Assembly: GCA_913061475.1 (NCBI GenBank)
Contig: CAJXUN010000009.1
Location: 1 to 64,000, forward strand
Direction of reading: 5' to 3'
Length of the DNA stretch: 64,000 bases
Source: an uncultured Colwellia sp.
GTDB taxonomy: Bacteria; Pseudomonadota; Gammaproteobacteria; Enterobacterales; Alteromonadaceae
This document shows, one piece after another, positions 9,301 through 17,597 of the stretch. The notes beneath the pieces were generated by a model. The model was not told the DNA's origin. It saw only the letters and a program-made list of their open reading frames with translations, and did not search any database. Each line of letters starts with the position of its first letter. Positions within the stretch are counted from its first letter, which is position 1. A program made the translations under genes and the position numbers.

Positions 9301-10391
9301 AATATTAAATTTTGCTCAGCAACGGTTAAGCGCGAATACAAAGGTAAAACATTGGTATGACGTAGGTTTGCCTTTTCCAAAGCACGTGCGGTATCTCGAA
9401 TTTCTCGTTCACCATTAAGGAATACTAAAATGTCACCATCAGACGTTGCACCACGACCGTCAGAGCTAAGCTCGTCTACCGCATTGAGAATGCCTGAAAT
9501 AATATCAGCATCACCATTACTTTCATCGCTCATTTCGTTCAGCGGGCGGTAACGCATCTCTACGGGGAAAGTTCGACCAGACACTTCAATAATCGGCGCT
9601 AATTCACCGTTAGCACTAGCAAAATGTTTAGCAAACTTTTCAGGATCAATAGTTGCTGAGGTAATAATGATTTTTAAGTCAGGACGTTTCGGCAATATTT
9701 GACGTAAGTAACCCAAAATAAAGTCAATGTTTAAACTACGTTCATGGGCTTCATCAATAATCAAAGTATCGTACTGACGCAATAGCCTGTCTTTTTGCAT
9801 TTCAGCCAGCAAAATACCATCAGTCATCAGCTTGATATAACTGTGTTCGCTGACTTGGTCGTTAAAACGTACCTTATAACCAACAGCATTACCTAGTTTA
9901 GTATTAAGCTCATCAGCAATACGGTTTGCTACTGTTCTTGCCGCAATACGTCGTGGTTGTGTATGACCAATAATACCGTCAACACCACGACCAAGTTGTA
10001 AACATATTTTCGGAATTTGTGTAGTTTTACCTGAGCCAGTTTCACCGGCAATAATCACCACTTGATTTTCGGCGATGGCCTTAGCAATAACATCAACATT
10101 TTGAGAAACAGGTAGGCCTTCTGGGTAGCTTACCTTAGGTAAATTAGCGCGGCGAACTTGCTTGTTCTCTATCGATTGTTCAATTGACACAGCAATTTGT
10201 TGTAGTGCTTTTTGCTGCTTGTCGGCATGAGTTATTTTTTTAACGCCCAATAAGCGTTTTCTTATCCGCGCTTTGTCTGACAGTTTAACTTGATGTAAAC
10301 GGTCAAAAAGTGCTTTTACCGTGATATTTTCATTGGTTTTATTAGATTTTTTTTCAGTAGCAGCAGAATTAGCGGGGGTAACAGAAGACAA
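6378..10391 (-). CDS. hrpA: ATP-dependent DEAH-box RNA helicase HrpA
   Basis: HrpA is a large DEAH helicase that in E. coli processes mRNA and helps rescue stalled ribosomes. The 1337 residues compare well with about 1300 in E. coli. Motifs in order are GETGSGKTT at 116-124, DEAH at 213-216, SAT at 245-247 and QRAGRCGR at 423-430, followed by the helicase-associated and OB-type regions and the long DUF3418 C-terminus specific to HrpA. No ATG occurs in frame near the 5' end; a TTG at 10391 with GAG upstream gives an N-terminus that aligns with E. coli HrpA (LLGVKKI). Confidence 0.96.
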   Translation of the reverse strand: MSSVTPANSAATEKKSNKTNENITVKALFDRLHQVKLSDKARIRKRLLGVKKITHADKQQKALQQIAVSIEQSIENKQVRRANLPKVSYPEGLPVSQNVDVIAKAIAENQVVIIAGETGSGKTTQIPKICLQLGRGVDGIIGHTQPRRIAARTVANRIADELNTKLGNAVGYKVRFNDQVSEHSYIKLMTDGILLAEMQKDRLLRQYDTLIIDEAHERSLNIDFILGYLRQILPKRPDLKIIITSATIDPEKFAKHFASANGELAPIIEVSGRTFPVEMRYRPLNEMSDESNGDADIISGILNAVDELSSDGRGATSDGDILVFLNGEREIRDTARALEKANLRHTNVLPLYSRLTVAEQNLIFKPHSGRNIVLATNVAETSLTVPGIKYVIDPGTARISRYSYRTKVQRLPIEPISQASANQRAGRCGRVSSGVCIRLYSENDYLNRPEFTDPEILRTNLATVILQMLSLDLGEISDFPFVQPPDNRNINDGVRLLEELAAIDANANQVKLTPIGRSLSKFPIDPRLAKMILTAADLGCIEQIFIIVSALSIQDPRERPHEKQQAADEKHGRFKNKQSDFVSLLKLWNYVEEQQKQLTNNQFRRLCQKEFLSYVRLREWQDIYSQLTHSLRELKIPMSRIELDLSEEAEKNPVNGNLDIVHQAILSGLLSHLGQQDENREYKGARGSKFFIFPGSALAKKSPKWLMAAELVETSRLFARMAAKIDPLWLEPLAEHLVKRSYSEPHWEKKQGAVMAFEQVTLYGLIIVGKRKVNFNKIEPDTCREIFIREALVNGDSTIKETFLKDNRQLVDEIEALEQKARRKDFLIEEQQLVDFYNEKLPESAICQRSFLAWWKKQKQSDGKLLNFTKAFLLKETAVQLSANEYPETWQQGSLTLPLSYHFSPGDEDDGISVLIPVGILNQIESTGFDWLIPALRLELITALIRGLPKSLRRNFVPAPNYAQACVAAISGTDSTLIAALEKQLLRMTGVRLPEDAWHGVELVPHLSMNFKIVNENGKLLKQGRNLDALKDSLQGRVQASIKKVADKGIERSDIASWDFKSLPKSYEKKVANITIKAFPALVDRNKSVAIELFEHESLAEQAMLDGVSRLILLSIPSPVKYLQQKLPNKAKLGLYFNPFGSINDLLDDCIVAGCQFLVNEYGELPRTQQNFEACKEHVRAEIADCVLSAAIKVERVLNLAHDVRKKMKGKISLNIVQSQGDIKAQLESLVFKGFVTQAGYQRLDDIARYLTAMERRLEKLHIDPNQDRLKMFDVEKVQKALDSVVAQQPKGQPLRKELVQGYWMIEELRVSLFAQNLKTPFPISSKRILNYLKESA

Positions 10392-10556
10392 AACAGACTC
10401 AACACAAATAACAAAAAAACAGTTTAACAGGTAAACAATAGCAAATGAATACGTAACCCTTTCGGATGTAGCCTTTTGCTATTTTTTGTTGAACTAAAAT
10501 ATCAAGTTAAAGAATAAAGCGCTAACAGCAGTGGTTACTGATTAACGCAAAATCAA

Positions 10557-10970
10557 CTAGCTTTTATAGCCCGAGCGTAAATGTAAATCGATAGCGCGCA
10601 GTACATCATTACGAGAAATAGTGCCGAGTAAATTTTCATCATCATCAACAACAGGATATACCTTAGGCTTATTTTTCAGCATTTGCTGACCAAGCTCAAT
10701 AACGCTGTCATACGGTTTTACGGTTAATACGTCTTTTCGCATTAAGTCAGCAACATCGGCAATATGTTCGTTATAGTAAATGGTTTCAATCATTTTAGCT
10801 AAAACATCACTCTCCGATAAAAACCCCATGAGGTGATTATTTTTATCAATGACAGGACCACCAATTTGCTTGGTTTTTAAAAACCGTAGCGCCGCTTCTT
10901 CTACCACCATATCTGGCGTAAAAGTCACTGGGTAATGATTCATATATTCTTTTACTAGTAATGATTCCAT
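10557..10970 (-). CDS. Two-CBS-domain protein
   Basis: The 137-residue protein is made of two tandem CBS motifs, roughly residues 8-62 and 73-130, each with the strand-loop pattern GGPVIDKNNHLMGFLSESD and VYPVVDDDENLLGTISRND. Paired CBS motifs form a Bateman module that binds adenine nucleotides or similar ligands and senses energy state. There is no catalytic domain. Such stand-alone modules are common in marine gammaproteobacteria and no partner can be named. It sits upstream of hrpA on the same strand, 165 bases away. Confidence 0.9.
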   Translation of the reverse strand: MESLLVKEYMNHYPVTFTPDMVVEEAALRFLKTKQIGGPVIDKNNHLMGFLSESDVLAKMIETIYYNEHIADVADLMRKDVLTVKPYDSVIELGQQMLKNKPKVYPVVDDDENLLGTISRNDVLRAIDLHLRSGYKS

Positions 10971-11039
10971 AGAGGATCCCTAAAAATTAAAATAATAACT
11001 AAGTGCAAAACACAAATAATTTTAGCTCATTTGTCTATA

Positions 11040-11354
11040 TATACCCAAACCACTTGAAGATGCAGTTTCAGAGCTAAGCTAGGAAATCAGGTCAAGGCGC
11101 AGCACGAAGACAATGGTTATTCCCTTATCAAGTGCTGCACAGCTTTTTTGCTCCAGACAAAAGCTAAGTACATACATCCATGTATGCAACGCGGAGCAGG
11201 TTTTCTAGCTTAGCTCCCTTCGGGCAAGGCGATAAAGGGTCATCTCCGGCGTTATTGATTTCGAAAATGGAACAACCATTCTCTTCAATCAATGCCTTGG
11301 TGCTAATACTTTCTCGACTTGCTGAATCCTGCATCTTCAAGTGGCTTGGGTATA
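11040..11354. repeat. 315-bp element with 25-bp terminal inverted repeats (MITE-like)
   Basis: The ends are 25-bp inverted repeats differing at one base: 11040-11064 (TATACCCAAACCACTTGAAG then ATGCA) and 11330-11354 on the other strand. Inside, a second nested inverted repeat pairs GAGCTAAGCTAG near 11071 with CTAGCTTAGCT near 11205. The element lies in the gap between the CBS gene and an unrecognised gene. It has no plausible transposase; two open frames of under 70 codons inside it are low-complexity artefacts. Repeats with this type of end are, to my knowledge, dispersed in Alteromonadales genomes. It may be a non-autonomous transposable element or a structured-RNA repeat. No clear target-site duplication was seen. 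Confidence 0.8.
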
Positions 11355-11431
11355 CCCTTAACTGTAGACGCATTTACAAATAAATCATCCGTTTAGCGAA
11401 ATTTTATCAATTTTTTTATTGTTGCTATTCA

Positions 11432-12214
11432 TTAACTTACAAATGCTAATAAAGCCGGTTGTGTACTTGATGAAAGCGATTGCTCAATACTTTTGTAAGC
11501 ATGCGTAAAATCTTTTCTCAAATGTGATTTTAAATGGCCTTTAACCTGCTTAAGTGACTCCTTTTTCAGCACGCAAAAAAGCGCTAAGGCATATAAAGTT
11601 TCTGGTTCGGTTAACGCGGCTTGACGATTTAAGCTGGCGTTATTGCAAGCGCCACAGCCGCCTCTAAATTGATAAGCAGTATTAGCAAAAATAACCCCAA
11701 AGCCCATAAAACAGGCAACAAGATCGATTGTTTGCGGCAAATATTCTTGCCCACCCGGTGGCAACACTTTATTCGACGTCACTAATATACCCGCTAGCGC
11801 CTGACCAATCGCGGCAATTAAATCTTGTGGTTGATTCACTTGGCTTTGGTTAAAACCCAACATTAATGCATCATTACCTGTACTTACGCTAACCTCAGCA
11901 TTCTCACCACGAATAGTGCTCCCTAACCTTAAATCTTCAATGCGGGTGATTGAGCTAGGTACGGTCGATATCAGTTGAATAGGCCATTTCTGCATACCGG
12001 CATATTTTTTTGTGTTGATAAACATGGCTTGTGCCATTTCATCAATACTGGTCACCGTACCGGGATAAAATTCATTGGTAGGTAATATCAATCGCGCGTC
12101 ATCTTTGAGCACATTGATATCAAAATTTTCAATCGCCCATGCAAAGGTATCAAGGATCCAATTTTTCGTATTTTCGTCAATAATTTCTTTTCGGCTAAAT
12201 AATTTTGCCAACAT
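11432..12214 (-). CDS. Conserved hypothetical protein with C-terminal Cys cluster
   Basis: I do not recognise a named family for this 260-residue protein. It has no signal peptide. The N-terminal region reads WILDTFAWAIENF, followed by LILPTNEFYPG, a pattern I have seen in uncharacterised bacterial proteins with a leading W-x-x-x-x-F. The C-terminal third has a moderately hydrophobic stretch (IDLVACFMGFGVIFANTAY), a GGCGACN motif whose two close cysteines could bind metal or form a disulfide, and then a helical ARTLYALALFC-like segment. It is upstream of no obvious operon partner: CreA starts on the far side of its own 5' neighbour. Function unknown. Confidence 0.75.
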   Translation of the reverse strand: MLAKLFSRKEIIDENTKNWILDTFAWAIENFDINVLKDDARLILPTNEFYPGTVTSIDEMAQAMFINTKKYAGMQKWPIQLISTVPSSITRIEDLRLGSTIRGENAEVSVSTGNDALMLGFNQSQVNQPQDLIAAIGQALAGILVTSNKVLPPGGQEYLPQTIDLVACFMGFGVIFANTAYQFRGGCGACNNASLNRQAALTEPETLYALALFCVLKKESLKQVKGHLKSHLRKDFTHAYKSIEQSLSSSTQPALLAFVS

Positions 12215-12313
12215 AATTTCTACAACTTTTAAAACAATTAGCGCTTGTTTGGCTTATTCTTTACTGTTTTTAGAGCATAAAAGCACAACAACCTAAACCA
12301 AGGCTAATAAAGG

Positions 12314-12847
12314 TTAATTTTTAGTATTCTGAGCCAATGCCCATTGCCAAGCCTTAGTGTTATACAAAGGCACTGTTGATAAGGAATGATGATGGCTTCC
12401 TGATGACTCTTTCGTTGAATAAGACAGGTAAATAAGGGTTTTATGTTCAGCGTCATAAATGCGTCTGACTTTTAAGCTCTTAAACAAAATGCTTTTAGAT
12501 TCTTTAAAAACCACTTCGCCATTTTTAGAGCGGTCAATTTTTGCTAAAGCTTCTGCGGTTATTTCACCTGTTTGTCGACAAGCAATACTCATATCAGACG
12601 GGTCCGAAAAATCTAAATCGGCCTCAACATGACTAATATGGCAAGTAACGCCAGTAATAATAGGGTCTTGGTTGGCTTTTATCACCACATCTTTAGTGGT
12701 AAATAAGCCTAAACTGACTTTACCAACATCATCCGAACAACCAGCAAGCGTCATCAAAGCAATTAGGCTAAGACATAGTTTACTTTTAGCTACATTGGTG
12801 CTTTTTACTATTTTTTTTACCGTCACGCTATTTTTTAAAATCGTCAT
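12314..12847 (-). CDS. creA: CreA family lipoprotein
   Basis: CreA (catabolite regulation protein A) is a conserved envelope protein of unknown mechanism. The mature part shows the family pattern DPIITGVTCHISHVE, DPSDMSIACRQTGEI and KVRRIYDAEHKTLIYLSYS, ending in the STVPLYN region. The leader has a basic region, a hydrophobic core and an L-A-G-C lipobox, so here it is probably a lipoprotein. The ATG at 12847 is preferred. An ATG at 12871 overlaps the end of the upstream peptidase gene by 8 bases (ATGATTAA) and adds 8 residues; both have a similar weak AGAG ribosome site. Co-transcription with the peptidase is likely. Confidence 0.87.
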   Translation of the reverse strand: MTILKNSVTVKKIVKSTNVAKSKLCLSLIALMTLAGCSDDVGKVSLGLFTTKDVVIKANQDPIITGVTCHISHVEADLDFSDPSDMSIACRQTGEITAEALAKIDRSKNGEVVFKESKSILFKSLKVRRIYDAEHKTLIYLSYSTKESSGSHHHSLSTVPLYNTKAWQWALAQNTKN

Positions 12848-12863
12848 ATCTCTAATTTTCTCG

Positions 12864-13910
12864 TTAATCATCTCTAAAAATTCCAACAAATTCTTCGCCG
12901 TTTGACGATTTACTCGCTCGATACATTCCCGAACTGTTAAATGGCATAGTAATATTTCCGGCAGCATCAATAGCAATAATACCGCCTGAGCCACCGGCTG
13001 CAACTAAAACATCATTAATCACCACATCAGCAGCTTTTTCAAGACTAATTCCCTGATATTGCATACGAGCACAAATATCCGCTGCAACATGGTAGCGAAT
13101 AAAATATTCACCATGCCCTGTCGCTGAAACCGCACAACTCTCATTATTAGCGTATGTGCCTGCCCCTATTATCGGTGCATCGCCAATGCGACCAAAACGT
13201 TTAGCTGTCATGCCGCCCGTGCTCGTTCCCGCCGTTAGTGTACCTGACATATCAAGCGCTACCGCGCCAACCGTGCCATATTTATATTCATTACCGAGCG
13301 TTTGATGCGCGGCTTGAAAATCTTTCAGTTCCTGTTCTTTTTTTATTAACTGCTTCTTCGCTCGCAGTAACGATTTATACCTAGCCTCGGTATTAAAATA
13401 ACGATTATCTACCAGCGCTAAACCTTGTTGTTTAGCGAATACTTCGGCACCTTCGCCACTGAGCATGACATGAACAGACTTCTCCATCACTTTTTCGGCC
13501 AACGCTATTGGGCTTTTTACCGTTTTTACACCAGAAACCGCACCAGCATTCAAAGTTTTACCATTCATAATTGATGCATCAAGTTCATGACCACCATCAA
13601 AGGTATAAACAGCGCCTTTGCCGGCATTAAATAATGGTGACTCTTCGAGTATTTGAATAGCAGCGATCACAGCAGCTTGACTCGTCTCACCTGCAGCCAA
13701 CATAACATAGCCCCTGTCACGTGCTTTTTTAAGCACAGTTTCATAGGCCTTGCGCTTTTTTTTAGTCATATTACTTTTATTTATCGTACCTGCACCGCCA
13801 TGTATGGCAATGGCGAAAACTTTTTCTTGCTGCGCCTGCGCGCTACTAACTAAACATAATGGTGCAGTGACCAAGGTTAAAATCGTTAATAAAATTAATT
13901 TGTTTTTCAT
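12864..13910 (-). CDS. Exported isoaspartyl peptidase / L-asparaginase (Ntn hydrolase)
   Basis: This is a type III asparaginase, an Ntn hydrolase that cleaves itself and then removes isoaspartyl residues from peptides or hydrolyses asparagine. The ATG at 13910 gives 348 residues with a clear signal peptide ending in SSAQAQ, so it is periplasmic; 79 upstream in-frame codons have no family match. IHGGAGT stands at the mature N-terminus. The autocleavage site with its nucleophilic threonine is in YGTVGAVALD, and substrate residues are in TSTGGM and RIGDAPIIGAGTYA. It overlaps the CreA reading frame at its 3' end. Confidence 0.93.
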   Translation of the reverse strand: MKNKLILLTILTLVTAPLCLVSSAQAQQEKVFAIAIHGGAGTINKSNMTKKKRKAYETVLKKARDRGYVMLAAGETSQAAVIAAIQILEESPLFNAGKGAVYTFDGGHELDASIMNGKTLNAGAVSGVKTVKSPIALAEKVMEKSVHVMLSGEGAEVFAKQQGLALVDNRYFNTEARYKSLLRAKKQLIKKEQELKDFQAAHQTLGNEYKYGTVGAVALDMSGTLTAGTSTGGMTAKRFGRIGDAPIIGAGTYANNESCAVSATGHGEYFIRYHVAADICARMQYQGISLEKAADVVINDVLVAAGGSGGIIAIDAAGNITMPFNSSGMYRASKSSNGEEFVGIFRDD

Positions 13911-14099
13911 ATCATCCGCCACAGTTAACGCGTTATAAAAAAGTATACTCACAATGTGCGATAAATCAGTGACATTTACAAGCATTGGCCTGAGTCGAAT
14001 ATGGACATTAATCAGTACTTTCGCTATGGTACTGGTCATACCATTAATTAATTTTTTATTATATTTATAGCGAAATCGTCTATAAAGCCAAGGACGCCC

Positions 14100-14909
14100 A
14101 TGACTGAGCAACGAGTAATTGTAGCGATCAGCAATAACATCGCCCACGTTAAATTTAATCGCGCTGACAAGCTAAATGCTTTAGATATGCCAATGTTTAT
14201 TGCTATTCGTAATACCATAAAAACCTTACGTAAAAATCGAGATATTCGAGCGGTTATTGTTTCAGGTAGTGGGGAAGATTTTTGTTCCGGTTTAGATGTA
14301 AAATCAATCATGAAATCACCTATGAGCATGGTCAAATTGTTGTTTAAGGCGTTACCTTGGCGAGCAAATTTAGCCCAAGTTGTATCTACCGGTTGGCAGG
14401 ATATTCCAGTACCGGTGATTTGCGCCATTCATGGCCGCTGCTGGGGTGGAGGTTTACAAATTGCCTTAGGTGCTGACTTTAGATTCGCCACACCTGACAG
14501 TTCGCTATCAATTCTAGAAGGAAAATGGGGCTTAATACCTGATATGGGTGGCACTATTGCCCTGCGTGACCTGATGCCAATTGATCAAGCAAAAAGATTA
14601 GCCATGACAGCCCAAATGTTTACTGGCCAACAAGCACTAGCACTAAATTTAGTCACAGAAGTCACTGAAACACCCTTGGCCGATGCACAAGCCTTCGCAA
14701 AGTCCTTACTTAGCCAATCACCGGATGCAATCGCTGCAAATAAAAGGCTTTATAACAAAAGCTGGCAAGGTAGTAAGGGCTGGGCTTTATTTCGTGAATC
14801 CTACTATCAAATTAAAGTCATGATGGGCAAAAACATGCAGCGCAAGATTTATAATCAAACCAACGATGTTGAACAGCAAAAAGCATTTTTACCACGTAAA
14901 AAATGGTAA
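14100..14909 (+). CDS. Crotonase / enoyl-CoA hydratase family protein
   Basis: The 269-residue protein is a crotonase-fold enzyme acting on an acyl-CoA thioester. The oxyanion-hole segments are visible: FCSGLDVKS near residue 62 and HGRCWGGGLQIALGADFRFA near residue 115. Then comes LEGKWGLIPDMGGT, where the second catalytic acid position of classical hydratases is E (in LEGKW) and the following G-L-x-P-D-x-G-G-T is canonical. The substrate is not evident. AAGGA lies eight bases before the ATG. It is divergent from the exported peptidase and 49 bases before a GNAT gene on the same strand. Confidence 0.9.
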   Translation: MTEQRVIVAISNNIAHVKFNRADKLNALDMPMFIAIRNTIKTLRKNRDIRAVIVSGSGEDFCSGLDVKSIMKSPMSMVKLLFKALPWRANLAQVVSTGWQDIPVPVICAIHGRCWGGGLQIALGADFRFATPDSSLSILEGKWGLIPDMGGTIALRDLMPIDQAKRLAMTAQMFTGQQALALNLVTEVTETPLADAQAFAKSLLSQSPDAIAANKRLYNKSWQGSKGWALFRESYYQIKVMMGKNMQRKIYNQTNDVEQQKAFLPRKKW

Positions 14910-14958
14910 ACTCAGCACATGAACAATGTCTATAAATATCAAGGTGGGTTGTAGCAAG

Positions 14959-15414
14959 ATGAAAATAAAGGTTGATGATTTAACTGGTGGTGAAGTTATC
15001 ACCTTGCTAGAGGAGCATTTAGCCGATATGTATGCCACCTCACCGGCAGAAAGCGTTCATGCCCTTGATATAAAAGCGCTAAAAAATCCAGCTATCACCT
15101 TTTACAGCTGTTGGAAAAACGATGAATTACTAGGTTGTGTGGCACTGCGCGAACTTAATATAAACCATGTCGAACTTAAATCCATGAGAACAGCGTCACA
15201 TGCGCGCAAACTTGGCGTCGCATCAAGCTTGATGCAACACATATTAGCGGTAGCCAAACACCGTCATTACCAGAAAATAAGTTTAGAAACCGGCTCTATG
15301 GACTTTTTCCAACCTGCAAGAGCGCTTTATAAAAAATATGGCTTTGAATACTGTGGACCGTTCGGCGATTATCAGCCAGATGCCAATAGTCAATTTATGA
15401 CACGGCATATTTAA
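14959..15414 (+). CDS. GNAT N-acetyltransferase
   Basis: This is a small cytoplasmic N-acetyltransferase. The ATG at 14959 with AAGGTGG eleven bases upstream gives about 151 residues beginning KIKVDDLTGGEV, the N-terminus common to this subgroup; an ATG at 14926 has no ribosome site and adds 11 odd residues. Motifs: ELLGCVALREL, the acetyl-CoA loop RKLGVASSLMQHIL near residue 85 and the C-terminal SLETGSMDFFQPARALYKK and YGFEYCGPF. The acceptor is unknown. It probably shares a transcript with the crotonase gene. Confidence 0.88.
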   Translation: MKIKVDDLTGGEVITLLEEHLADMYATSPAESVHALDIKALKNPAITFYSCWKNDELLGCVALRELNINHVELKSMRTASHARKLGVASSLMQHILAVAKHRHYQKISLETGSMDFFQPARALYKKYGFEYCGPFGDYQPDANSQFMTRHI

Positions 15415-15823
15415 TTTATTTGTTGTAGCTCAAAATCGATCAGAGGTTTTGACTCAAAGAATTAAATACGAAGAGCAGGAAATCCTACATAGCGATTAAG
15501 GGCTGTTGATCTTTGTTTAATAATTCAGCTGAGAGATAAAATCACCTTAATTAAGGCGAAAAGCGTGTAGTCGTGTCATTTAAATTAATTATTTTCCACG
15601 TAAAGTAAGATGATTTTAGCCTCCCCCTTGGGCAATGGTTATTTTTAACCCTAGCGGCATTAGAATTTCACTTATTTGGAACTACCAAACCCCGCTCATT
15701 CTGCTTTACTAACATTAAAAATAATCTATTGCTGAAAATATAAACAAAGTTCAACAACTCTGAGTCGTCATTTTAAAAAGCAAATGACCAATTGCGCTTA
15801 TCATTGTCGAGTTAACTAATTCA
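15415..15823. other. Intergenic region between convergent genes, no gene seen
   Basis: 409 bases separate the GNAT gene from the 3' end of the TyrR-like regulator gene, so terminators of both are expected here. It contains a 12-bp perfect palindrome CCTTAATTAAGG near 15550 and a distant inverted pair TAAAATCA/TGATTTTA flanking it (about 15537 and 15612). No strong stem followed by a T-run was found and no coding frame of interest. Confidence 0.45.
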
Positions 15824-17344
15824 TTATTTTATAATTCCATATTTATTGAGTTTTCGAGATATCTTTGCGTGTGAAACTGATAATCTATGAGCCAATTTTC
15901 TAGTCGATGGATAAGTAACATATAGCGTACTTAATATGTTTTTTTCAAATTTTTCAATTGCATACTCAAGTGAACTAATATTTTCATCACATAACAACTC
16001 TAACTCTTGATCCGTTGTTGAAGTGGAAAAATAGATATCAGTATCATCAATTATGCTTTTATCGACGAGTGCTAATGTTCTAAAAATAACGTTCTGTAAC
16101 TGCCTGATATTTCCAGGCCATTGGAATTTTGATAGTCGTAACATTGCCGAATGAGTAAACTTTGGCTGGTCAATATTAATTTGTTCACAGGCTTTTGTAC
16201 TAAAGAAGTTAACTAAATCATGAATGTCTTCACTGCGCTCTCTTAATGGCGGTAAATCTATACTTAGAACATTTAAGCGATAATATAAGTCTTCTCTAAA
16301 CAAACCTTTCGTCGTCATTTTTTCAAGGTTTCTATGAGTAGCGCATACTATGCGAACATTAACTTTAATTTCAGTTGTTCCTCCGATACGCCTAAAAGTA
16401 AAATCTTGAAGAAATCTCAGTAATTTTGCTTGTAAATAAATAGACATTTCACCTATTTCATCTAAAAATACCGTACCATTTTCTGCCATTTCAAATAAAC
16501 CGAGTTTCCCGTTTTTTTGTGCGCCCGAGAAAGCGCCTGGTGCATAGCCAAATAACTCACTTTCAAGTAAATTTTCAGCTAATGTTGCACAGTTTATGGC
16601 TAAAAATGGAGCATTAACCCTTTTTCCTGATTCATGAAGAGCACGTGCGAACAGTTCTTTACCTGTGCCTGTTTCACCAGTAATTAGTACAGGAAAGTCT
16701 AATTTGGCGAAGCGCAATGTTTGCTGTTGTATATTTTTAATTTTTATCGAGTGACCTATTATCGATTGAATATTTTCTCCGGTATACGATTGAATTTTTG
16801 ATATTTTTTTCCCTAAGCTTTCAGGACTTTGTAATAATAATACTGCGCCATTTACTTTAGAGTTCGCGTATATCGGTGTGATATCGATCAAAAAGTGTTT
16901 ATTAGCAAAGCAGATATCGATAGCCGGTGGAGATTCTACTAATACATCGTGCAAGTTAAGAGGAATAATGTCACAGATATTATGACCTTCTAACCTGTCT
17001 TTTGTTAAACCGAGTATTTTTTCCGCTTCGATATTGGCAACAATAATCTGTCCACTAATATCAATATCCAATATAGGATCTGGTAATTTGGACACTATAG
17101 TATCAAGATGTTTACGCTTAACTTCATCAGGACATAGCTCTATTTTAATAACATCTTTTACATCAGGGATGGCGACAAGCTTTTTTCTTATAATATCAAA
17201 ACTCACCCCTCGATCTCTTATGTGAACATAAGTATGGTAAGTAAACATTTCAACCGAGGTTAAATTCCAGCCATTTTCAACAATAACACTCAGCATTTCT
17301 TGAGTTATACCTAACCGGTCTGCTGAAATTATTTTTAAGCGCAT
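15824..17344 (-). CDS. TyrR-like sigma-54-dependent activator (ACT-PAS-AAA-HTH)
   Basis: The protein resembles E. coli TyrR over its length: an N-terminal ACT domain (MRLKIISADRLGITQEML), a PAS domain around residues 75-185, a sigma-54-type AAA+ domain (Walker A GETGTGKELF, Walker B FLDEIGEMS) and a Fis/TyrR-like HTH at the C-terminus (TYPSTRKLAHRLSVSHAKIS). The sigma-54 contact loop reads GAFSGA. E. coli TyrR lacks this loop, so this homologue should be a true sigma-54 activator. The ATG at 17344 matches the family start; a GTG at 17356 lies in a palindrome. It is divergent from the sulfur amino-acid operon and is its probable regulator, sensing an amino acid through the ACT domain. Confidence 0.92.
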   Translation of the reverse strand: MRLKIISADRLGITQEMLSVIVENGWNLTSVEMFTYHTYVHIRDRGVSFDIIRKKLVAIPDVKDVIKIELCPDEVKRKHLDTIVSKLPDPILDIDISGQIIVANIEAEKILGLTKDRLEGHNICDIIPLNLHDVLVESPPAIDICFANKHFLIDITPIYANSKVNGAVLLLQSPESLGKKISKIQSYTGENIQSIIGHSIKIKNIQQQTLRFAKLDFPVLITGETGTGKELFARALHESGKRVNAPFLAINCATLAENLLESELFGYAPGAFSGAQKNGKLGLFEMAENGTVFLDEIGEMSIYLQAKLLRFLQDFTFRRIGGTTEIKVNVRIVCATHRNLEKMTTKGLFREDLYYRLNVLSIDLPPLRERSEDIHDLVNFFSTKACEQINIDQPKFTHSAMLRLSKFQWPGNIRQLQNVIFRTLALVDKSIIDDTDIYFSTSTTDQELELLCDENISSLEYAIEKFEKNILSTLYVTYPSTRKLAHRLSVSHAKISRKLNKYGIIK

Positions 17345-17353
17345 ACTTTGATT

Positions 17354-17372
17354 CACTATTGTTACAATAGTG
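17354..17372. promoter_or_regulatory. Perfect palindrome at the 5' end of the TyrR-like gene
   Basis: CACTATTG-TTA-CAATAGTG is an exact 8-bp inverted repeat with a three-base centre. It begins 10 bases upstream of the preferred ATG (17344) of the regulator gene. The position suggests an operator for autoregulation, or a mRNA hairpin that covers the ribosome site. It does not fit the TyrR-box spacing, so which protein binds it is unknown. Confidence 0.55.
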
Positions 17373-17597
17373 TTAAACGTATCACATCCAAACCAGTACT
17401 AATACACTGTTTTTAATAGATTTAAATTAAACACAACAAATTTCGTATCACAAATGAAACAGCCAATTCTGTATATTTTCAAACATTTATTATTAACATA
17501 TTGATATCTATTATTAATTTATTTATGGATCAAAACATGCTTGGCATGTGTTTTTTAATGAAAAATAATTTTTAGGTTATTTAGATAAGGAAACTAC

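Noticed and set aside
11164..11383. Two short frames inside the inverted-repeat element
   Set aside because: Both arise from the repeat sequence on the two strands, lack ribosome sites and do not resemble a transposase.
17541..17557. Second sigma-54 promoter (TTGGCATGTGTTTTTTA) before the DsbA-like gene
   Set aside because: The -24 half is good but the -12 half lacks the required GC, so it was not listed.
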